From positions 1 to 64,000 of the forward strand of contig NZ_WOTD01000008.1 of the NCBI RefSeq assembly GCF_011516885.1: a stretch of DNA of 64,000 nucleotides. The letters are read 5' to 3'. The stretch is from Acetobacter lambici (GTDB lineage Bacteria > Pseudomonadota > Alphaproteobacteria > Acetobacterales > Acetobacteraceae). Shown here in pieces: positions 17,122 through 26,888 of this stretch. Position 1 is the first letter of the stretch. Every line of letters begins with the position of its first letter. Under the pieces are notes generated by a model. It searched no databases. It saw nothing but the letters and a program-made list of their open reading frames with translations, and was not told the origin of the DNA. The translations under genes were made by a program, and so were the position numbers.

Positions 17122-18150
17122 ATGCGTCTTGTTTTTATGGGTACGCCAGATTTTGCCGTACCCGCCCTAAAGGCTCTCCATGCCGCGGGGCACGATATTG
17201 TTGCCGTGTATTCCCAGCCCCCCCGCCCCGCCGGACGGGGCAAAGCCTTGCGCGCATCCCCCGTGCAGCAAGCCGCGCAGGAGCTTGGCCTGCCAGTGCG
17301 CCACCCCCTCTCGCTCCGCAACAATATGGAGGAATGGGAGGCATTTGCCGCCCTGCGCGCCGATGCCGCCATTGTGGCCGCTTACGGGCTGATCCTGCCC
17401 CAGACCATGCTGGACGCCCCCGCAATGGGCTGCCTGAACATCCATGCCAGCCTGCTGCCCCGCTGGCGGGGAGCATCCCCCATCCAGAGTGCGATCTGGG
17501 CGGGAGATACACAAAGTGGGGTAACCATCATGCAGATGGAAGCAGGGCTGGACACAGGCCCCATGCTCCTGCGTAAGGCCGTGCCCATTACAGCCCACAC
17601 AACCGCCACCACCCTGCACGATGCCCTGAGCGCACTGGGGGGGAGCATGGTGCTACGTGTGTTGCAGGATTTTCCACCACCAACGCAGTCTGTGGCAGAC
17701 ACACAGGCACGCCTTGGTGCAAACCGCCCGGCGCGACAGATACAGCCAGATACGGGGGTCACCTACGCCGCCCGCCTGACACGTGAAGATGGACGCATTG
17801 ACTGGGCACAGGACGCCACCGCAATTGACCGCCAGATTCGGGCCCTTACCCCATGGCCGGGCACGTTTACTACCCTCGCGGATGGCACCGTAATCAAAAT
17901 TGGCGGGGGTCTGCCAATCCCCCCCCCAACAGGACCATCCGGCGGACCTGAACATTCCGCCGCGCAAGCCGCAGCCCCCGGCACAGTCGTGGATGACCAA
18001 TTGAGCGTGGCATGTGGCACGGGCTTCATCCGCCTGACCCGCCTGCAACGGCCCGGTCGCGGCATGATGGAAGCTGATGCCTTCCTGCGCGGGCAACCCC
18101 TGCCTGCGGGCACACGCCTTGGTACCCTCCCCCCCAGCAATACGCCATGA
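17122..18150 (+). CDS. fmt: Methionyl-tRNA formyltransferase
   Basis: A 342-residue enzyme that formylates Met-tRNA(fMet) with 10-formyl-THF. The N-terminal Rossmann domain begins LVFMGTPDFAVPAL. The catalytic segment is NIHASLLPRWRGASPIQSAI, with the AGLDTGPML motif. The C-terminal OB-like tRNA-binding domain is interrupted by a Pro/Gly-rich stretch near residues 265-285. The ATG at 17122 gives the standard start; an in-frame GTG at 17104 directly after def would add six residues. The last four bases overlap truA (ATGA). Confidence 0.94.
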   Translation: MRLVFMGTPDFAVPALKALHAAGHDIVAVYSQPPRPAGRGKALRASPVQQAAQELGLPVRHPLSLRNNMEEWEAFAALRADAAIVAAYGLILPQTMLDAPAMGCLNIHASLLPRWRGASPIQSAIWAGDTQSGVTIMQMEAGLDTGPMLLRKAVPITAHTTATTLHDALSALGGSMVLRVLQDFPPPTQSVADTQARLGANRPARQIQPDTGVTYAARLTREDGRIDWAQDATAIDRQIRALTPWPGTFTTLADGTVIKIGGGLPIPPPTGPSGGPEHSAAQAAAPGTVVDDQLSVACGTGFIRLTRLQRPGRGMMEADAFLRGQPLPAGTRLGTLPPSNTP

Positions 18151-18938
18151 CCGACCCCGCCATCCAGCGTTGGGCTGTTCAACTGGAATATGACGGACGC
18201 GGGCTTGTGGGCTGGCAGCGGCAGGCTTCCGGCCTTTCCGTTCAGGCTTTGCTGGAAGAGGCTGCCTTCCGCCTTGCGGGCGGCAGAACCGTGCCCAGCA
18301 TTACAGCCGGTCGCACGGATTCGGGCGTGCATGCTCTGGCACAGGTCGCGCATCTGGACTTCCCCGCAGATGCCCGTTTTTCCAGCTACTCCGTGCGGGA
18401 GGGGTTGAGCTACCACCTCAAACCCCATGCCGTTGTTGTGCTCAATGCGGCTCCCGTCAGTCTGGACTGGAGTGCACGGTTTTCCGCCACATGGCGGTCT
18501 TACCGCTACCGTATTCTCAACCGGCGCACACGGCCCGCACTGGCCGAGTGCCATGTGTGGCACGTTAAATCCCCACTTGATGTGCAGCGCATGCAAGAAG
18601 CCGCCAACATGCTGCTTGGCCTGCATGACTTTACATCCTTCCGCGCTGTAGCCTGTCAGGCCAACAGCCCCATCCGTACGCTGGACCAACTGGACATCAC
18701 GCGGGAAGGGGACGAGGTGGTGGTCTTTGCCAAGGCCCGCTCGTTTTTGCACCATCAGGTACGCAACATGGTTGGAACACTTAAAAAAGTGGGGACTGGC
18801 GCATGGGAGCCAGAGCGGGTCGCCCATGCTCTGGCCGCGCGCGACCGTAGCGCGGCTGGCCCCACAGCCCCGCCAGATGGATTGTACTTAAACGGTGTTG
18901 GCTACGAGCCCGACCCGTTTGGCAATATGGCAGAATAG
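18147..18938 (+). CDS. truA: tRNA pseudouridine(38-40) synthase TruA
   Basis: A 263-residue pseudouridine synthase acting on the tRNA anticodon arm. The catalytic aspartate is in TAGRTDSGVHALAQ (D about 58). The RNA-binding motifs RYRILNRRTRPAL and SFLHHQVRNMVGTL are present. Translation is coupled to fmt by a four-base overlap. No terminator is obvious in the 83 bases before the convergent membrane-protein gene. Confidence 0.95.
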   Translation: MTDPAIQRWAVQLEYDGRGLVGWQRQASGLSVQALLEEAAFRLAGGRTVPSITAGRTDSGVHALAQVAHLDFPADARFSSYSVREGLSYHLKPHAVVVLNAAPVSLDWSARFSATWRSYRYRILNRRTRPALAECHVWHVKSPLDVQRMQEAANMLLGLHDFTSFRAVACQANSPIRTLDQLDITREGDEVVVFAKARSFLHHQVRNMVGTLKKVGTGAWEPERVAHALAARDRSAAGPTAPPDGLYLNGVGYEPDPFGNMAE

Positions 18939-19021
18939 AACCGCACGCAAAAAATACGCCTGCTGGGCGATAAAGCATCCCCAGACTGTTGCATGGCCAG
19001 CAAGGTTGAAGGCGCGCGCCC

Positions 19022-19645
19022 TCAACCTGCTTTCATGTTCACCATGGGTTGAAGCAGGTCATTGATCACCATGTAATGCGGGGGCAACAGTGCCGCCAAA
19101 GCATACAGCGTGATCGATGCCAGCAGGATGGACACATACAGCAGTGCTGCGCGCCCACCCGAAATACCAAGGCCCACCTTGGCCACAAACCATTGCAGCC
19201 AGAGTTCATACGCCGCCGCACAGAGCGCCAGAGCGCCAATAAAAACCTGCTGGCGGGCGATATCGGGCGTAATCACAGCGGCAATAAGCGCACAGGCGAG
19301 CGAGATCAGCACCACAACCCAGCCACACCAGGTTGCCGCCGTAATATAACGCAGCCACAGCGCGCCGCGCCCCCAGCGGTGTGCATAAAAATGGGAAATA
19401 ACCGCAGGCAGAAACAGCACGCACAAAGAAAGAAGCAGTTTGGTGGCTGACATAACCTTATCTGGCAGCAGGAATATCTGAATCCCCCCCACCAGTATGC
19501 AGGCCATCTGCGGTGCAAGGGCCGCGCCAAAAGCATCTGGCGTCCCTTCAAAACAGGCTAACCCCTCCCGCTTGCCAGCGGCCAACTGCAACATGCCCTG
19601 TAATATGCGACGAACCGCGCCTAACTTGCCAGTATCTGGAATCAC
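19022..19645 (-). CDS. Membrane protein of unknown function (five to six TM segments)
   Basis: The 207-residue product has hydrophobic segments near residues 45-62, 68-85, 98-128, 135-152 and 165-190. The N-terminal 30 residues are polar and the arrangement recalls Yip1-domain proteins, but I cannot confirm that family. The GTG start overlaps the dapE stop (GTGA), so it is translationally coupled to dapE and ends the rpmH-to-dapE run. No catalytic motif is visible. Confidence 0.65.
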   Translation of the reverse strand: MIPDTGKLGAVRRILQGMLQLAAGKREGLACFEGTPDAFGAALAPQMACILVGGIQIFLLPDKVMSATKLLLSLCVLFLPAVISHFYAHRWGRGALWLRYITAATWCGWVVVLISLACALIAAVITPDIARQQVFIGALALCAAAYELWLQWFVAKVGLGISGGRAALLYVSILLASITLYALAALLPPHYMVINDLLQPMVNMKAG

Positions 19646-20817
19646 GCCCCTACCCCTTTAAAGAAGGCTTCATAAATCCGGGTCAGCTTTTCCATGTCAG
19701 CAACGGCTGCATGTTCATCCACCTTATGAATACTCGCCCCGACCAGACCAAACTCCGCCACCGGGCAATACCGGGCAATAAAGCGCGCATCTGACGTGCC
19801 CCCCCCCGTATCCAGTTTGGGAGAAAGCCCCGTAACACTTGTGATGGCCTGTTGCAGCACCGCCATTTCCTCCCCCGGTGGGGCAAAAAAGGACTCGCCG
19901 CTAATATTAATATCAACATGCGACCGGGGCGCATGCTGGGAACACACGGTTTTTATCCAACCGGCAAGGTCTGCACCCGTATGCAGGTCATTGAACCGGA
20001 TGTTCAGCCGAGCCTGCGCCCGCGCGGGAATCAGGTTGGTTGCGGTATTCCCCACGTCCAGACTGGTGACCTGAAGGCCGGAGGGTTCAAAATACTCCGA
20101 GCCATGGTCCAGTGGTGTGGCCCGCAGGGCATCCAGAACAGCGAGCAGCCGATGCACGGGGTTATCGGCCCGGTGTGGATAAGCCACGTGCCCCTGCGTA
20201 CCCTCGACTGTAATATGGGCATTCAGGCTGCCCCGGCGGCCAACCTTGACCATCTCCCCCAAGGTCTGGGGGTTTGTTGGCTCCCCCACAAGGCAGTAGT
20301 CGGGAATGTGGCCGTGTGCGGCCATCCATTCCAGAACCTTTTGGGTGCCGTAGGTGGCTGGGCCTTCCTCATCCCCCGTAATCAGCAGGCTGATGGAACC
20401 ACGGCCCATACCGGCCTGCACATGGCGGGCAATGGCCGCCACACAGGCGGCAATGCCGCCTTTCATGTCGCAAGCACCCCGGCCATAGAGCACGCCGTCC
20501 ACAATATCGGCAGCAAACGGAGGATGCGTCCAATCGGACTCGTTGCCCGCAGGCACTACGTCGGTATGTCCGGCGTAGCAGATATGTGGAGCCCCCTCCC
20601 CCAGTCGGGCAAACAGGTTGGGGGTCCGCTCCGCTCCCTCGCCAAATGGCAGGTGCGTGACCGTAAACCCCAGACTGGCCAGCATGGCACCCAGCAGAAG
20701 CTGGGATTCACCGGGGTCGGGGGAGACCGAAGGCTGACGGATGAGCAACCGGGCCACAGCCACCGGGTCTGTCAGCGCCAGATCAGCGGGAAGTGGGCCT
20801 GATGTGCCTTTTGTCAT
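19642..20817 (-). CDS. dapE: Succinyl-diaminopimelate desuccinylase
   Basis: A 391-residue M20-family di-zinc amidase producing LL-diaminopimelate for lysine and peptidoglycan. Metal and catalytic motifs are visible: GHTDVVPAG, the bridging aspartate in GACDMKGGIAA, and TGDEEGPA. The C-terminal GGGTSDARFIARYCPVAEFG completes the family signature. It stands directly after dapD, the preceding succinylase-pathway gene, with 31 bases between. Confidence 0.95.
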   Translation of the reverse strand: MTKGTSGPLPADLALTDPVAVARLLIRQPSVSPDPGESQLLLGAMLASLGFTVTHLPFGEGAERTPNLFARLGEGAPHICYAGHTDVVPAGNESDWTHPPFAADIVDGVLYGRGACDMKGGIAACVAAIARHVQAGMGRGSISLLITGDEEGPATYGTQKVLEWMAAHGHIPDYCLVGEPTNPQTLGEMVKVGRRGSLNAHITVEGTQGHVAYPHRADNPVHRLLAVLDALRATPLDHGSEYFEPSGLQVTSLDVGNTATNLIPARAQARLNIRFNDLHTGADLAGWIKTVCSQHAPRSHVDINISGESFFAPPGEEMAVLQQAITSVTGLSPKLDTGGGTSDARFIARYCPVAEFGLVGASIHKVDEHAAVADMEKLTRIYEAFFKGVGA

Positions 20818-20848
20818 ACGTCAGTCTCGTCCTTTAGGCATTGGCGGT

Positions 20849-21697
20849 TCAGTCGCGCAGCAGTTCGTTGATAGAGGTCTTGGAGCGGGTCCGCTCATCA
20901 ACACGCTTCACAATAACCGCGCAGGCCAGTGCCGGGTTGGGGCGACCATCCGGGCCAACCGGGTTGGAAGACGGCATGGTGCCGGGAACCACCACGGAAT
21001 AGGCAGGCACGCGGCCCATGTAAATTTCGCCCGTTGCGCGGTCCACAATCTTGGTGGAAGCACCAAGGAACACACCCATGGACAAAACGGAACCCCGTTC
21101 CACAATAACACCCTCGGCCACTTCCGAACGGGCACCAATAAAGCAGTTGTCCTCAATAATGACCGGTGCAGCCTGCAACGGCTCCAGCACGCCACCAATA
21201 CCCGCGCCGCCGCTGATATGGCAGTTTTTGCCAATCTGCGCACAGCTACCAACCGTTGCCCATGTGTCCACCATGGTGCCGCTGTCCACGCGGGCACCCA
21301 CGTTGACAAAGCTGGGCATCAGCACGGCACCGGGAGCAATAAAGGCGGAGCGGCGCACAACAGCGCCCGGCACCACGCGGAACCCGGCCTTGTCAAACCG
21401 CGCCTGATCCCAGCCGGCAAACTTGAGAGGCACCTTGTCATACGCGGGAGCGCCAGCGGCACCACCGGGCTGAACAACACTGTCATTCAGACGGAAGGAG
21501 AGCAGCACGGCCTTTTTCAGCCATTCATGCACAACCCATCCATCTTCCTGCGGGGCGGCCACACGCAGGCGGCCAGAATCCAGCGCTTCAAGCGCTGCTT
21601 CAATGGCGTCACGGTCTTTGCCCACCGTTGCGGAAGAAATGCCGTCACGGCCTTCCCACAGGGTTTCAATATGAGCGCGGAGGGTTTCGTCTGTCAT
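20849..21697 (-). CDS. dapD: Tetrahydrodipicolinate N-succinyltransferase
   Basis: A 282-residue trimeric enzyme that succinylates tetrahydrodipicolinate in the lysine/DAP pathway. The N-terminal helical domain ([17 protein letters not shown]) is followed by left-handed beta-helix hexapeptide repeats. These include [20 protein letters not shown] and the conserved [21 protein letters not shown]. The start at 21697 matches family length; the frame runs 20 codons further upstream without support. Same strand as argB and dapE. Confidence 0.95.
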   Translation of the reverse strand: MTDETLRAHIETLWEGRDGISSATVGKDRDAIEAALEALDSGRLRVAAPQEDGWVVHEWLKKAVLLSFRLNDSVVQPGGAAGAPAYDKVPLKFAGWDQARFDKAGFRVVPGAVVRRSAFIAPGAVLMPSFVNVGARVDSGTMVDTWATVGSCAQIGKNCHISGGAGIGGVLEPLQAAPVIIEDNCFIGARSEVAEGVIVERGSVLSMGVFLGASTKIVDRATGEIYMGRVPAYSVVVPGTMPSSNPVGPDGRPNPALACAVIVKRVDERTRSKTSINELLRD

Positions 21698-21837
21698 GGC
21701 ATACCAATCAGAAACTAAGGAAAATTCAGCCCGGGCGACAGGCCCGCCCGGCAACAAAAGAGGATAAAGACCATGCGGACAGGGGCCTGTCCTGTCAACG
21801 CGGGTCTTATGCGGCGGCCCCTGCCCCGCGCGGACAT

Positions 21838-22755
21838 TTACTCCGCGCGGATGAGCGTGCCCGAACCAGAGGCCGTGAACAGTTCCAGCAGGCAGGCATG
21901 GGGCATGCGGCCATCAATAATGACCGCCCCACGCGCGCCCCCCTGCACCGCCTCAATGCAGGTTTCCACTTTGGGGATCATACCGCCGGTAATCACTCCG
22001 TCCTCAATAGCCTGACGGGCCTGTGCTGCGGTCAGTTCGGGAATAAGGTTACCCTGCTTGTCCAGCACACCGGGTACATCGGTCAGCATCAGCAGGCGTG
22101 TGGCATGCACAGCACCCGCCACGGCACCGGCTGCGGTATCGGCGTTAATATTATAGGTCTCGCCGTCCTCACCAAGGCCTACGGGCGCTATAACCGGAAT
22201 AAGGCCCGAACCGGACAGGGCGTAGATCACACGCGGGTCAACCTTGACCGGTTCCCCTACAAACCCCAGATCCAGCACGCGTTCGATCTGGCTATCCATA
22301 TCCCGCACGGTACGGCGCATCTTGCGCGCGGTGATCATCTTGCCGTCCTTGCCCGAAATCCCGACAGCAAGAGCCCCGGCCTCGCAGATAAGCTCCGCCA
22401 CCTGCTTGTTGACCGAACCGGCCAGAACCATTTCGATCACATCCACCACGTTGGCGTCTGTAACCCGCAGCCCGTCAATGAAGTGCGAGGGAATGTCCAG
22501 CCGCTTGAGCATCTGGTTGATCTGCGGACCACCCCCATGCACCACAACCGGGTTAATCCCCACCTGTTTGAGCAGGGCAATGTCCCGCCCGAAGGTCTTG
22601 GCCAGACCAATATCCCCCATGGCATGGCCACCATACTTGACCACAATGGTGTCCCCCGCGTAGCGCCGCAGGTATGGCAGGGCGTTAGCCAGAACGGCGG
22701 CCTCATGCACTGCATCATGCTTGGGGCCGGAAGAAGGGAGTCTCGGTTCAGTCAT
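21838..22755 (-). CDS. argB: Acetylglutamate kinase
   Basis: The 305-residue amino-acid kinase phosphorylates N-acetylglutamate in arginine synthesis. [11 protein letters not shown] is the phosphate-binding start, [14 protein letters not shown] is the substrate loop, and the C-terminal part ([30 protein letters not shown]) is typical. The N-terminal helix with YLRRY suggests the arginine-inhibited hexameric type. It lies 40 bases after engB and 140 bases before dapD. Confidence 0.95.
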   Translation of the reverse strand: MTEPRLPSSGPKHDAVHEAAVLANALPYLRRYAGDTIVVKYGGHAMGDIGLAKTFGRDIALLKQVGINPVVVHGGGPQINQMLKRLDIPSHFIDGLRVTDANVVDVIEMVLAGSVNKQVAELICEAGALAVGISGKDGKMITARKMRRTVRDMDSQIERVLDLGFVGEPVKVDPRVIYALSGSGLIPVIAPVGLGEDGETYNINADTAAGAVAGAVHATRLLMLTDVPGVLDKQGNLIPELTAAQARQAIEDGVITGGMIPKVETCIEAVQGGARGAVIIDGRMPHACLLELFTASGSGTLIRAE

Positions 22756-22795
22756 GCTCTGAAAATCCTGCCGTCGTCTGTCCGTTTTTTCCTGA

Positions 22796-23467
22796 TCAGG
22801 TCAGGGCAAATTCTGCCAGTTCCGCCCGCAATGCCTCAATGCCCTGCCCGGTCTGGCTGCTAGTAAGAGAAAGATGCGGAAAAGCCGCCGCATGGCGTGC
22901 GATTTCGGCCTCCACATCGGCCTGCTTGCGTGCAAGGGCCGTGGGTTTAACGTCATCACACTTGGTCAGCACAACCTGAAAGCTGACCGCCGCGCGGTCG
23001 AGCAGTTTCATAACATCCTGATCATGCGTTTTCATTTCCACCCGTGCGTCCAGCAGCAGTACGACCCGGCGCAGGCTGGGCCGGCCTCGCAGGTAGTCGA
23101 ACATCATTTCCTGCCAGTCTTCCTTTACGGACTTGGCTGCGCGGGCAAAGCCATAGCCGGGCATGTCCACCAGCATCAGGCGCTGAGCAAGGTCAAAAAA
23201 GTTCAACTGCTTGGTCCGCCCCGGCTCGGATGAGGCGCGCGCAAGCGTCTTGCGTCCTGTCAGGGCGTTGATCAGGCTGGACTTACCCACGTTGGAGCGC
23301 CCGGCAAACGCAATTTCCGGCAAGGTCTCCGGGGGCAGTTGCCCCAGCTTTTGCGCGCCAAAAACAAAGTCACAAGACCCGGCAAAAAGCCGCCGCCCTT
23401 CTTCCAGAGCGGCGGCGATGTCTGCTTCGTCCTTCAGTTCTCGGAAAGAAGGCTCTTGATACGTCAT
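22796..23467 (-). CDS. engB: Ribosome biogenesis GTPase EngB (YsxC/YihA)
   Basis: A 223-residue GTPase needed for large-subunit assembly. G1 is [11 protein letters not shown]3 is DMPGYGFA and G4 is TKCD. The ATG at 23467 overlaps the yidC stop by four bases, which fixes the start despite a long open frame upstream. The first 35 residues are acidic and lineage-specific. The order yidC-engB-argB is familiar in acetic acid bacteria. Confidence 0.94.
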   Translation of the reverse strand: MTYQEPSFRELKDEADIAAALEEGRRLFAGSCDFVFGAQKLGQLPPETLPEIAFAGRSNVGKSSLINALTGRKTLARASSEPGRTKQLNFFDLAQRLMLVDMPGYGFARAAKSVKEDWQEMMFDYLRGRPSLRRVVLLLDARVEMKTHDQDVMKLLDRAAVSFQVVLTKCDDVKPTALARKQADVEAEIARHAAAFPHLSLTSSQTGQGIEALRAELAEFALT

Positions 23468-25239
23468 TTTTTGGCAACCAGTTGGGGCTTGGCGTCCGCC
23501 GCTTTGAGGCGACCCATGATGATAATCTGCTGGATGGCGGTCAGCACGTTGCTCCAGCAGTAATAAATGACCAGACCAACAGGCTGCCGCGCCATGAAGA
23601 ACGTGAACAGCAGCGGAATGAACATCATCACCTTCTGCTGTGCGGGGTCCATGCTGGTGGAGCTTGCGCTGACCTTCTGCATGACAAACATGGTGGCACC
23701 ATAAATGATCGGCCATGCGCCAAGCGTCAGCAACGGCAGGATCTGCGTGGGGTCAAACGGGATCAGACCGAACAGATTGAAAATATTGGTCGGGTCCTGC
23801 GCCGAAAGATCCTTCACCCAGCCCACAAAGGGAGCGTGACGCATTTCGATCGTGACGTACAGGTCCTTGTAGAGACACCAGAACACGGGGGCCTGAATGA
23901 ACAGGGGCAGGAACCCGCCAAACAGGCTGACGTTCTCTTTGCGATACAGCATCATGATCTGCTGCTGCATCACCACCGGGTCATCCTTGTGGCGCGCACG
24001 GATCAGATCAACCTGCGGCTTCAGGCGGGAGGTCTTCCACGTCATACGCATCTGTTTGATGGTCAGAGGCAGGAAGGCCACCTTAACAATAACTGTAAAG
24101 GTCAGCAGGGCCAGACCAAAACTGCCCAGATGGCTGTTCAGCCAGTCCAGCACAAAAAACACAGGGCGGGTCAGGAAGGAGAGCCACCCAAAGTCCACGG
24201 CTTTCCAGAACATGGGAATGTGCAGGTCGTGTTCATACTGCTCAAGCAGCCGCACTTCCTTTGCACCAGCAAACACATGCGCCTGCGTGGAGACTGTCTG
24301 CCCAGCACCCACCTGCATGGGAGCCGTGGCGGTAAAGCCGACCTGATACTGCGTCTGCGCTGCCTGCCACGCATACGTGCCAACCACGCTGGACGCCTGA
24401 TCGGGCACAATAGCCATCAGCCAGTATTTATCGGTAATCCCGGCCCAGCCGCCTGTGCCCTGATGGCTCCACGCCACGTTTTCGGGCGGAACGCCGTCGT
24501 TACGGACCGACTTGTAGGACCCTTCGTTCAGACGGCCATCAATGACCGAAATCGGGCCTTCATGCACCAGCATGCCGCCGGTTTCTTCGGGGGTGTAACC
24601 ACGATTCACACGGTAGTAAGGGAAAAGAGCAACACTCTGGCCCGTTGCGTTGTGCACGCGCTGGGTCACGGTGAACATATAGTCCTTGTCCACCCCAAGG
24701 GCGACTTCGAACGTCAGCCCCTGCCCGTTATCCCAACTCAGCGTGATCGGGTGTTCCCCGTCCAACTGGGTGCCGGAGGCTTTCCACAATGTGCGGGCGT
24801 TGGGCAGTGCTACCGGCACGTCGGATGTTGCCGCACGCCAGCCGAAATCCACATAGTCCGCCCGTTTGGTGTCCACGGGGCTAAGAACACGCACATCCGG
24901 GCTGTTGGGCTTTACGGTCTCGCGGTACTGCTTGAGCACCAGATCATCCAGCCGGGCACCACGCAGGTTGATACTGCCCTGAACCGAGGGAGCATTGATG
25001 GCAATGCGGGTATCTGGCCCATCGGCCACATCCGCTGCTGGTGTGGCCGATGCAGGCTGCGCCGTGACCGCCTGCCCCGCAGACGCAGAGGAAGCCGCTG
25101 CCGGAGCCGCCTTAGAGGCCTCGGTCTGCGTGACCTGCTGTGCGGGCTGGTGAGCCGGAGCCTGGGGAAAGAAATAATCAAACCCGATAAGAACCAGAGC
25201 TGACAACAGTGTTGCCAGTATGAGACGTTTTGAATCCAT
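23464..25239 (-). CDS. yidC: Membrane protein insertase YidC
   Basis: A 591-residue inner-membrane insertase of the Gram-negative type. TM1 (residues 5-22, LILATLLSALVLIGFDYFF) is followed by an Ala-rich linker and the large periplasmic beta domain (about 85-345). The conserved core follows (FVLDWLNSHLGSFGLALLTFTVIVKVAFLPLT, FGGFLPLFIQAPVFWCLY), with five TM segments and a basic tail. The ATG at 25239 begins at TM1. It follows rnpA by 129 bases; that gap is too short for the yidD gene usually found between them. Confidence 0.96.
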   Translation of the reverse strand: MDSKRLILATLLSALVLIGFDYFFPQAPAHQPAQQVTQTEASKAAPAAASSASAGQAVTAQPASATPAADVADGPDTRIAINAPSVQGSINLRGARLDDLVLKQYRETVKPNSPDVRVLSPVDTKRADYVDFGWRAATSDVPVALPNARTLWKASGTQLDGEHPITLSWDNGQGLTFEVALGVDKDYMFTVTQRVHNATGQSVALFPYYRVNRGYTPEETGGMLVHEGPISVIDGRLNEGSYKSVRNDGVPPENVAWSHQGTGGWAGITDKYWLMAIVPDQASSVVGTYAWQAAQTQYQVGFTATAPMQVGAGQTVSTQAHVFAGAKEVRLLEQYEHDLHIPMFWKAVDFGWLSFLTRPVFFVLDWLNSHLGSFGLALLTFTVIVKVAFLPLTIKQMRMTWKTSRLKPQVDLIRARHKDDPVVMQQQIMMLYRKENVSLFGGFLPLFIQAPVFWCLYKDLYVTIEMRHAPFVGWVKDLSAQDPTNIFNLFGLIPFDPTQILPLLTLGAWPIIYGATMFVMQKVSASSTSMDPAQQKVMMFIPLLFTFFMARQPVGLVIYYCWSNVLTAIQQIIIMGRLKAADAKPQLVAKK

Positions 25240-25368
25240 GAGCTCTGGCCTACAGGCCCCCTGCACATAACAAAAATGGAAAACTCAACAACCACCCATA
25301 ACGGCGGTCTTGAACGGCACAACCGTGTTCCAGCGCAGGATCGACAGGAATGCAAGACGGGACATTCA

Positions 25369-25746
25369 CTAATCCCGCATACAGAGTTTCAACGCTTTCC
25401 GAAAATCGGCCACCAGCGCATCAAAAGGGCGCTCACGCGTAGCCCCCCGTCCGATCAGCACCAGATCCAGCCCATTCAGCGGTGTATCGGCTTCCACTCT
25501 GCGCACAACCTCACGCAACCTGCGGCGTACCCGGTTACGCACCACGGCATTACCGACTTTTTTGGTCACCGTGAAGCCAACACGAGCAGGGTCCGAATCG
25601 GGCCGCCTGAAAAACTGAAGGACAAGACCAGACACCGGAGCCTTACGCCCATTGGCTGCCATGAAGAGAAATTCTTTTCTCTTTTTAAGCCGCAAGGACG
25701 CATGCGCCCCTGCCGCCGGCTGCTCCTGACCTTCAGACCAGTCCAT
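25369..25746 (-). CDS. rnpA: Ribonuclease P protein component
   Basis: A 125-residue basic protein that assists the RNase P RNA in maturing tRNA 5' ends. The family signature is VGNAVVRNRVRRRLREVVRR. The opening LRLKKRKEFLFMAANGRK and the VGFTVTKK strand fit. The ATG at 25746 is taken; a TTG seven codons upstream, immediately after rpmH, is also possible. Conserved rpmH-rnpA-yidC order. Confidence 0.93.
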   Translation of the reverse strand: MDWSEGQEQPAAGAHASLRLKKRKEFLFMAANGRKAPVSGLVLQFFRRPDSDPARVGFTVTKKVGNAVVRNRVRRRLREVVRRVEADTPLNGLDLVLIGRGATRERPFDALVADFRKALKLCMRD

Positions 25747-25770
25747 CAAAACCGGACTGCCGGGCAACGC

Positions 25771-25905
25771 TTACGCGGAAAGACGCTTGCGGCCCTTGGA
25801 ACGGCGGTTTGCCAGAATACGACGGCCGCCAACAGTAGCCGAACGGGTGCGGAACCCGTGACGACGCTTGCGGACCAGCCGGGACGGTTGATAAGTGCGC
25901 TTCAT
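25771..25905 (-). CDS. rpmH: Ribosomal protein bL34
   Basis: A 44-residue, Arg/Lys-rich protein beginning [19 protein letters not shown] and ending GRKRLSA, the standard bL34 sequence. The GGGAGTGCAGCC leader supplies the ribosome-binding site. It is the first gene of the rpmH-rnpA-yidC-engB-argB-dapD-dapE run. No dnaA or origin-like DnaA-box cluster is visible upstream; the next gene is a divergent hypothetical. Confidence 0.97.
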   Translation of the reverse strand: MKRTYQPSRLVRKRRHGFRTRSATVGGRRILANRRSKGRKRLSA

Positions 25906-26051
25906 GGCTGCACTCCCTTCAGTTTGAATATGCTTCGCCAGTGGCCGCAGTACGAGCCACTCTCTCTTGAAGTCGCGGCTTATAAAGTTCAGATAGAAGA
26001 ACGTCAATGTGCGGCGCAGAGTCGCACGACTATTCCCGCTCGATCATCCGC

Positions 26052-26453
26052 ATGATGGAACGCCGCATGCCTGCCTCATCCACCCGGTTTTGGACCATTC
26101 TGGCTATTATTGGCCTGCCTGTTCTGGCCTGCCTGCTGGGCATGGGCATAGGGGCGCATCCCCTGCTCACCACAGCGCTGGTCGGCCTTGCAGGGGGCTG
26201 TGCGGCATGGATAACCACATGCCTGCCCATACCAGCCACTCCCCAGCCCGCCACGCCCCCCAGCCCCACCGCCCCATTAGGGAAAGACGACCCAAAATTA
26301 CGGCATGACATACGCGGTATTATCTCACCCGCCATGCTGGTCGCAGAGCAGCTTTTGCTCAGTCAGGACCCCGCCACAAAAAAAGCCGCTACCACCATTA
26401 ATGATTCGCTGGACCGCCTGACAGCCCGCCTGAAGCAACGCAATACAGGCTAA
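26052..26453 (+). CDS. Two-TM membrane protein with an orphan histidine-kinase-like H-box
   Basis: The 133-residue product has two hydrophobic helices (about residues 13-33 and 38-56), a Pro/Thr-rich linker and a C-terminal helical segment of about 50 residues. The segment begins LRHDIRGIISPAMLVAEQLL. HDxRxxI recalls the phospho-accepting helix of histidine-kinase DHp domains (HDLRNPL-type), with a second helix (ATTINDSLDRLTARLKQ) behind it. No ATP-binding domain follows. The start is uncertain (26052, 26055 or 26067). It is a single gene between rpmH and gloA. A phosphotransfer role is only an idea; it may be a decayed kinase. Confidence 0.5.
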   Translation: MMERRMPASSTRFWTILAIIGLPVLACLLGMGIGAHPLLTTALVGLAGGCAAWITTCLPIPATPQPATPPSPTAPLGKDDPKLRHDIRGIISPAMLVAEQLLLSQDPATKKAATTINDSLDRLTARLKQRNTG

Positions 26454-26460
26454 GGATTTT

Positions 26461-26850
26461 TTACGGGCGTTCGATCAACTCAATCCTGTAACCGTCCGGG
26501 TCTTCCACAAAGGCGATCATGCTGGTGCCGAATTTGACAGGCCCGGCCTCGCGCACAACTTTACCGCCACCTGCGCGAACACGCTCCACTAATGCCGCTA
26601 CGTCCGCCACGCCTATGGCAAAATGCCCAAAGCCCGTGCCCAGGTCATACCCATCGTCCTGCCCCCAATTATAGGTCAGTTCAATTTCCGCCTGTCCGGC
26701 GGCATTATCCGCAAAACCGATAAAAACAAGCGTGTACCTGCCTTCCGGCACATCCCTGCGCCGGAGTTCGCGCATACCAAGCAAGGTATAAAACCCCAAA
26801 CTCTGCTCAAGACTGCGGACACGAACCATGGTGTGTAAAAAACTGGACAT
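26461..26850 (-). CDS. gloA: Lactoylglutathione lyase (glyoxalase I)
   Basis: A 129-residue metal-dependent lyase converting the methylglyoxal-glutathione hemithioacetal to S-lactoylglutathione. Family segments seen are HTMVRVRSLEQSLGFYTLLGM, the ELTYNWG strand with the metal-binding Glu, GFGHFAIGV with the metal-binding His, and FVEDPDGYRIELIER with the last Glu ligand. It lies 38 bases downstream of lpxI on the same strand, where lpxB stands in many bacteria. Confidence 0.93.
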   Translation of the reverse strand: MSSFLHTMVRVRSLEQSLGFYTLLGMRELRRRDVPEGRYTLVFIGFADNAAGQAEIELTYNWGQDDGYDLGTGFGHFAIGVADVAALVERVRAGGGKVVREAGPVKFGTSMIAFVEDPDGYRIELIERP

Positions 26851-26888
26851 TGCCTGCCCTCCCCTTCGTCAACATTTTGCCCTGCCTT

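Noticed and set aside
19758-19782. Direct repeat CCGGGCAATA in tandem
   Set aside because: It lies inside dapE coding sequence and encodes the conserved RYCPVAEFG region, so it has no separate meaning.
21628-22863. 411-codon plus-strand open frame opposite dapD and argB
   Set aside because: It is the antisense of two well-supported genes. Its product is His/Gly/Arg-rich without domain character, as expected from GC-rich codon bias on the other strand.
23482-25203. 573-codon plus-strand frame opposite yidC
   Set aside because: It mirrors the yidC gene; the encoded sequence has no recognisable motif or ribosome-binding site, and yidC is unambiguous.
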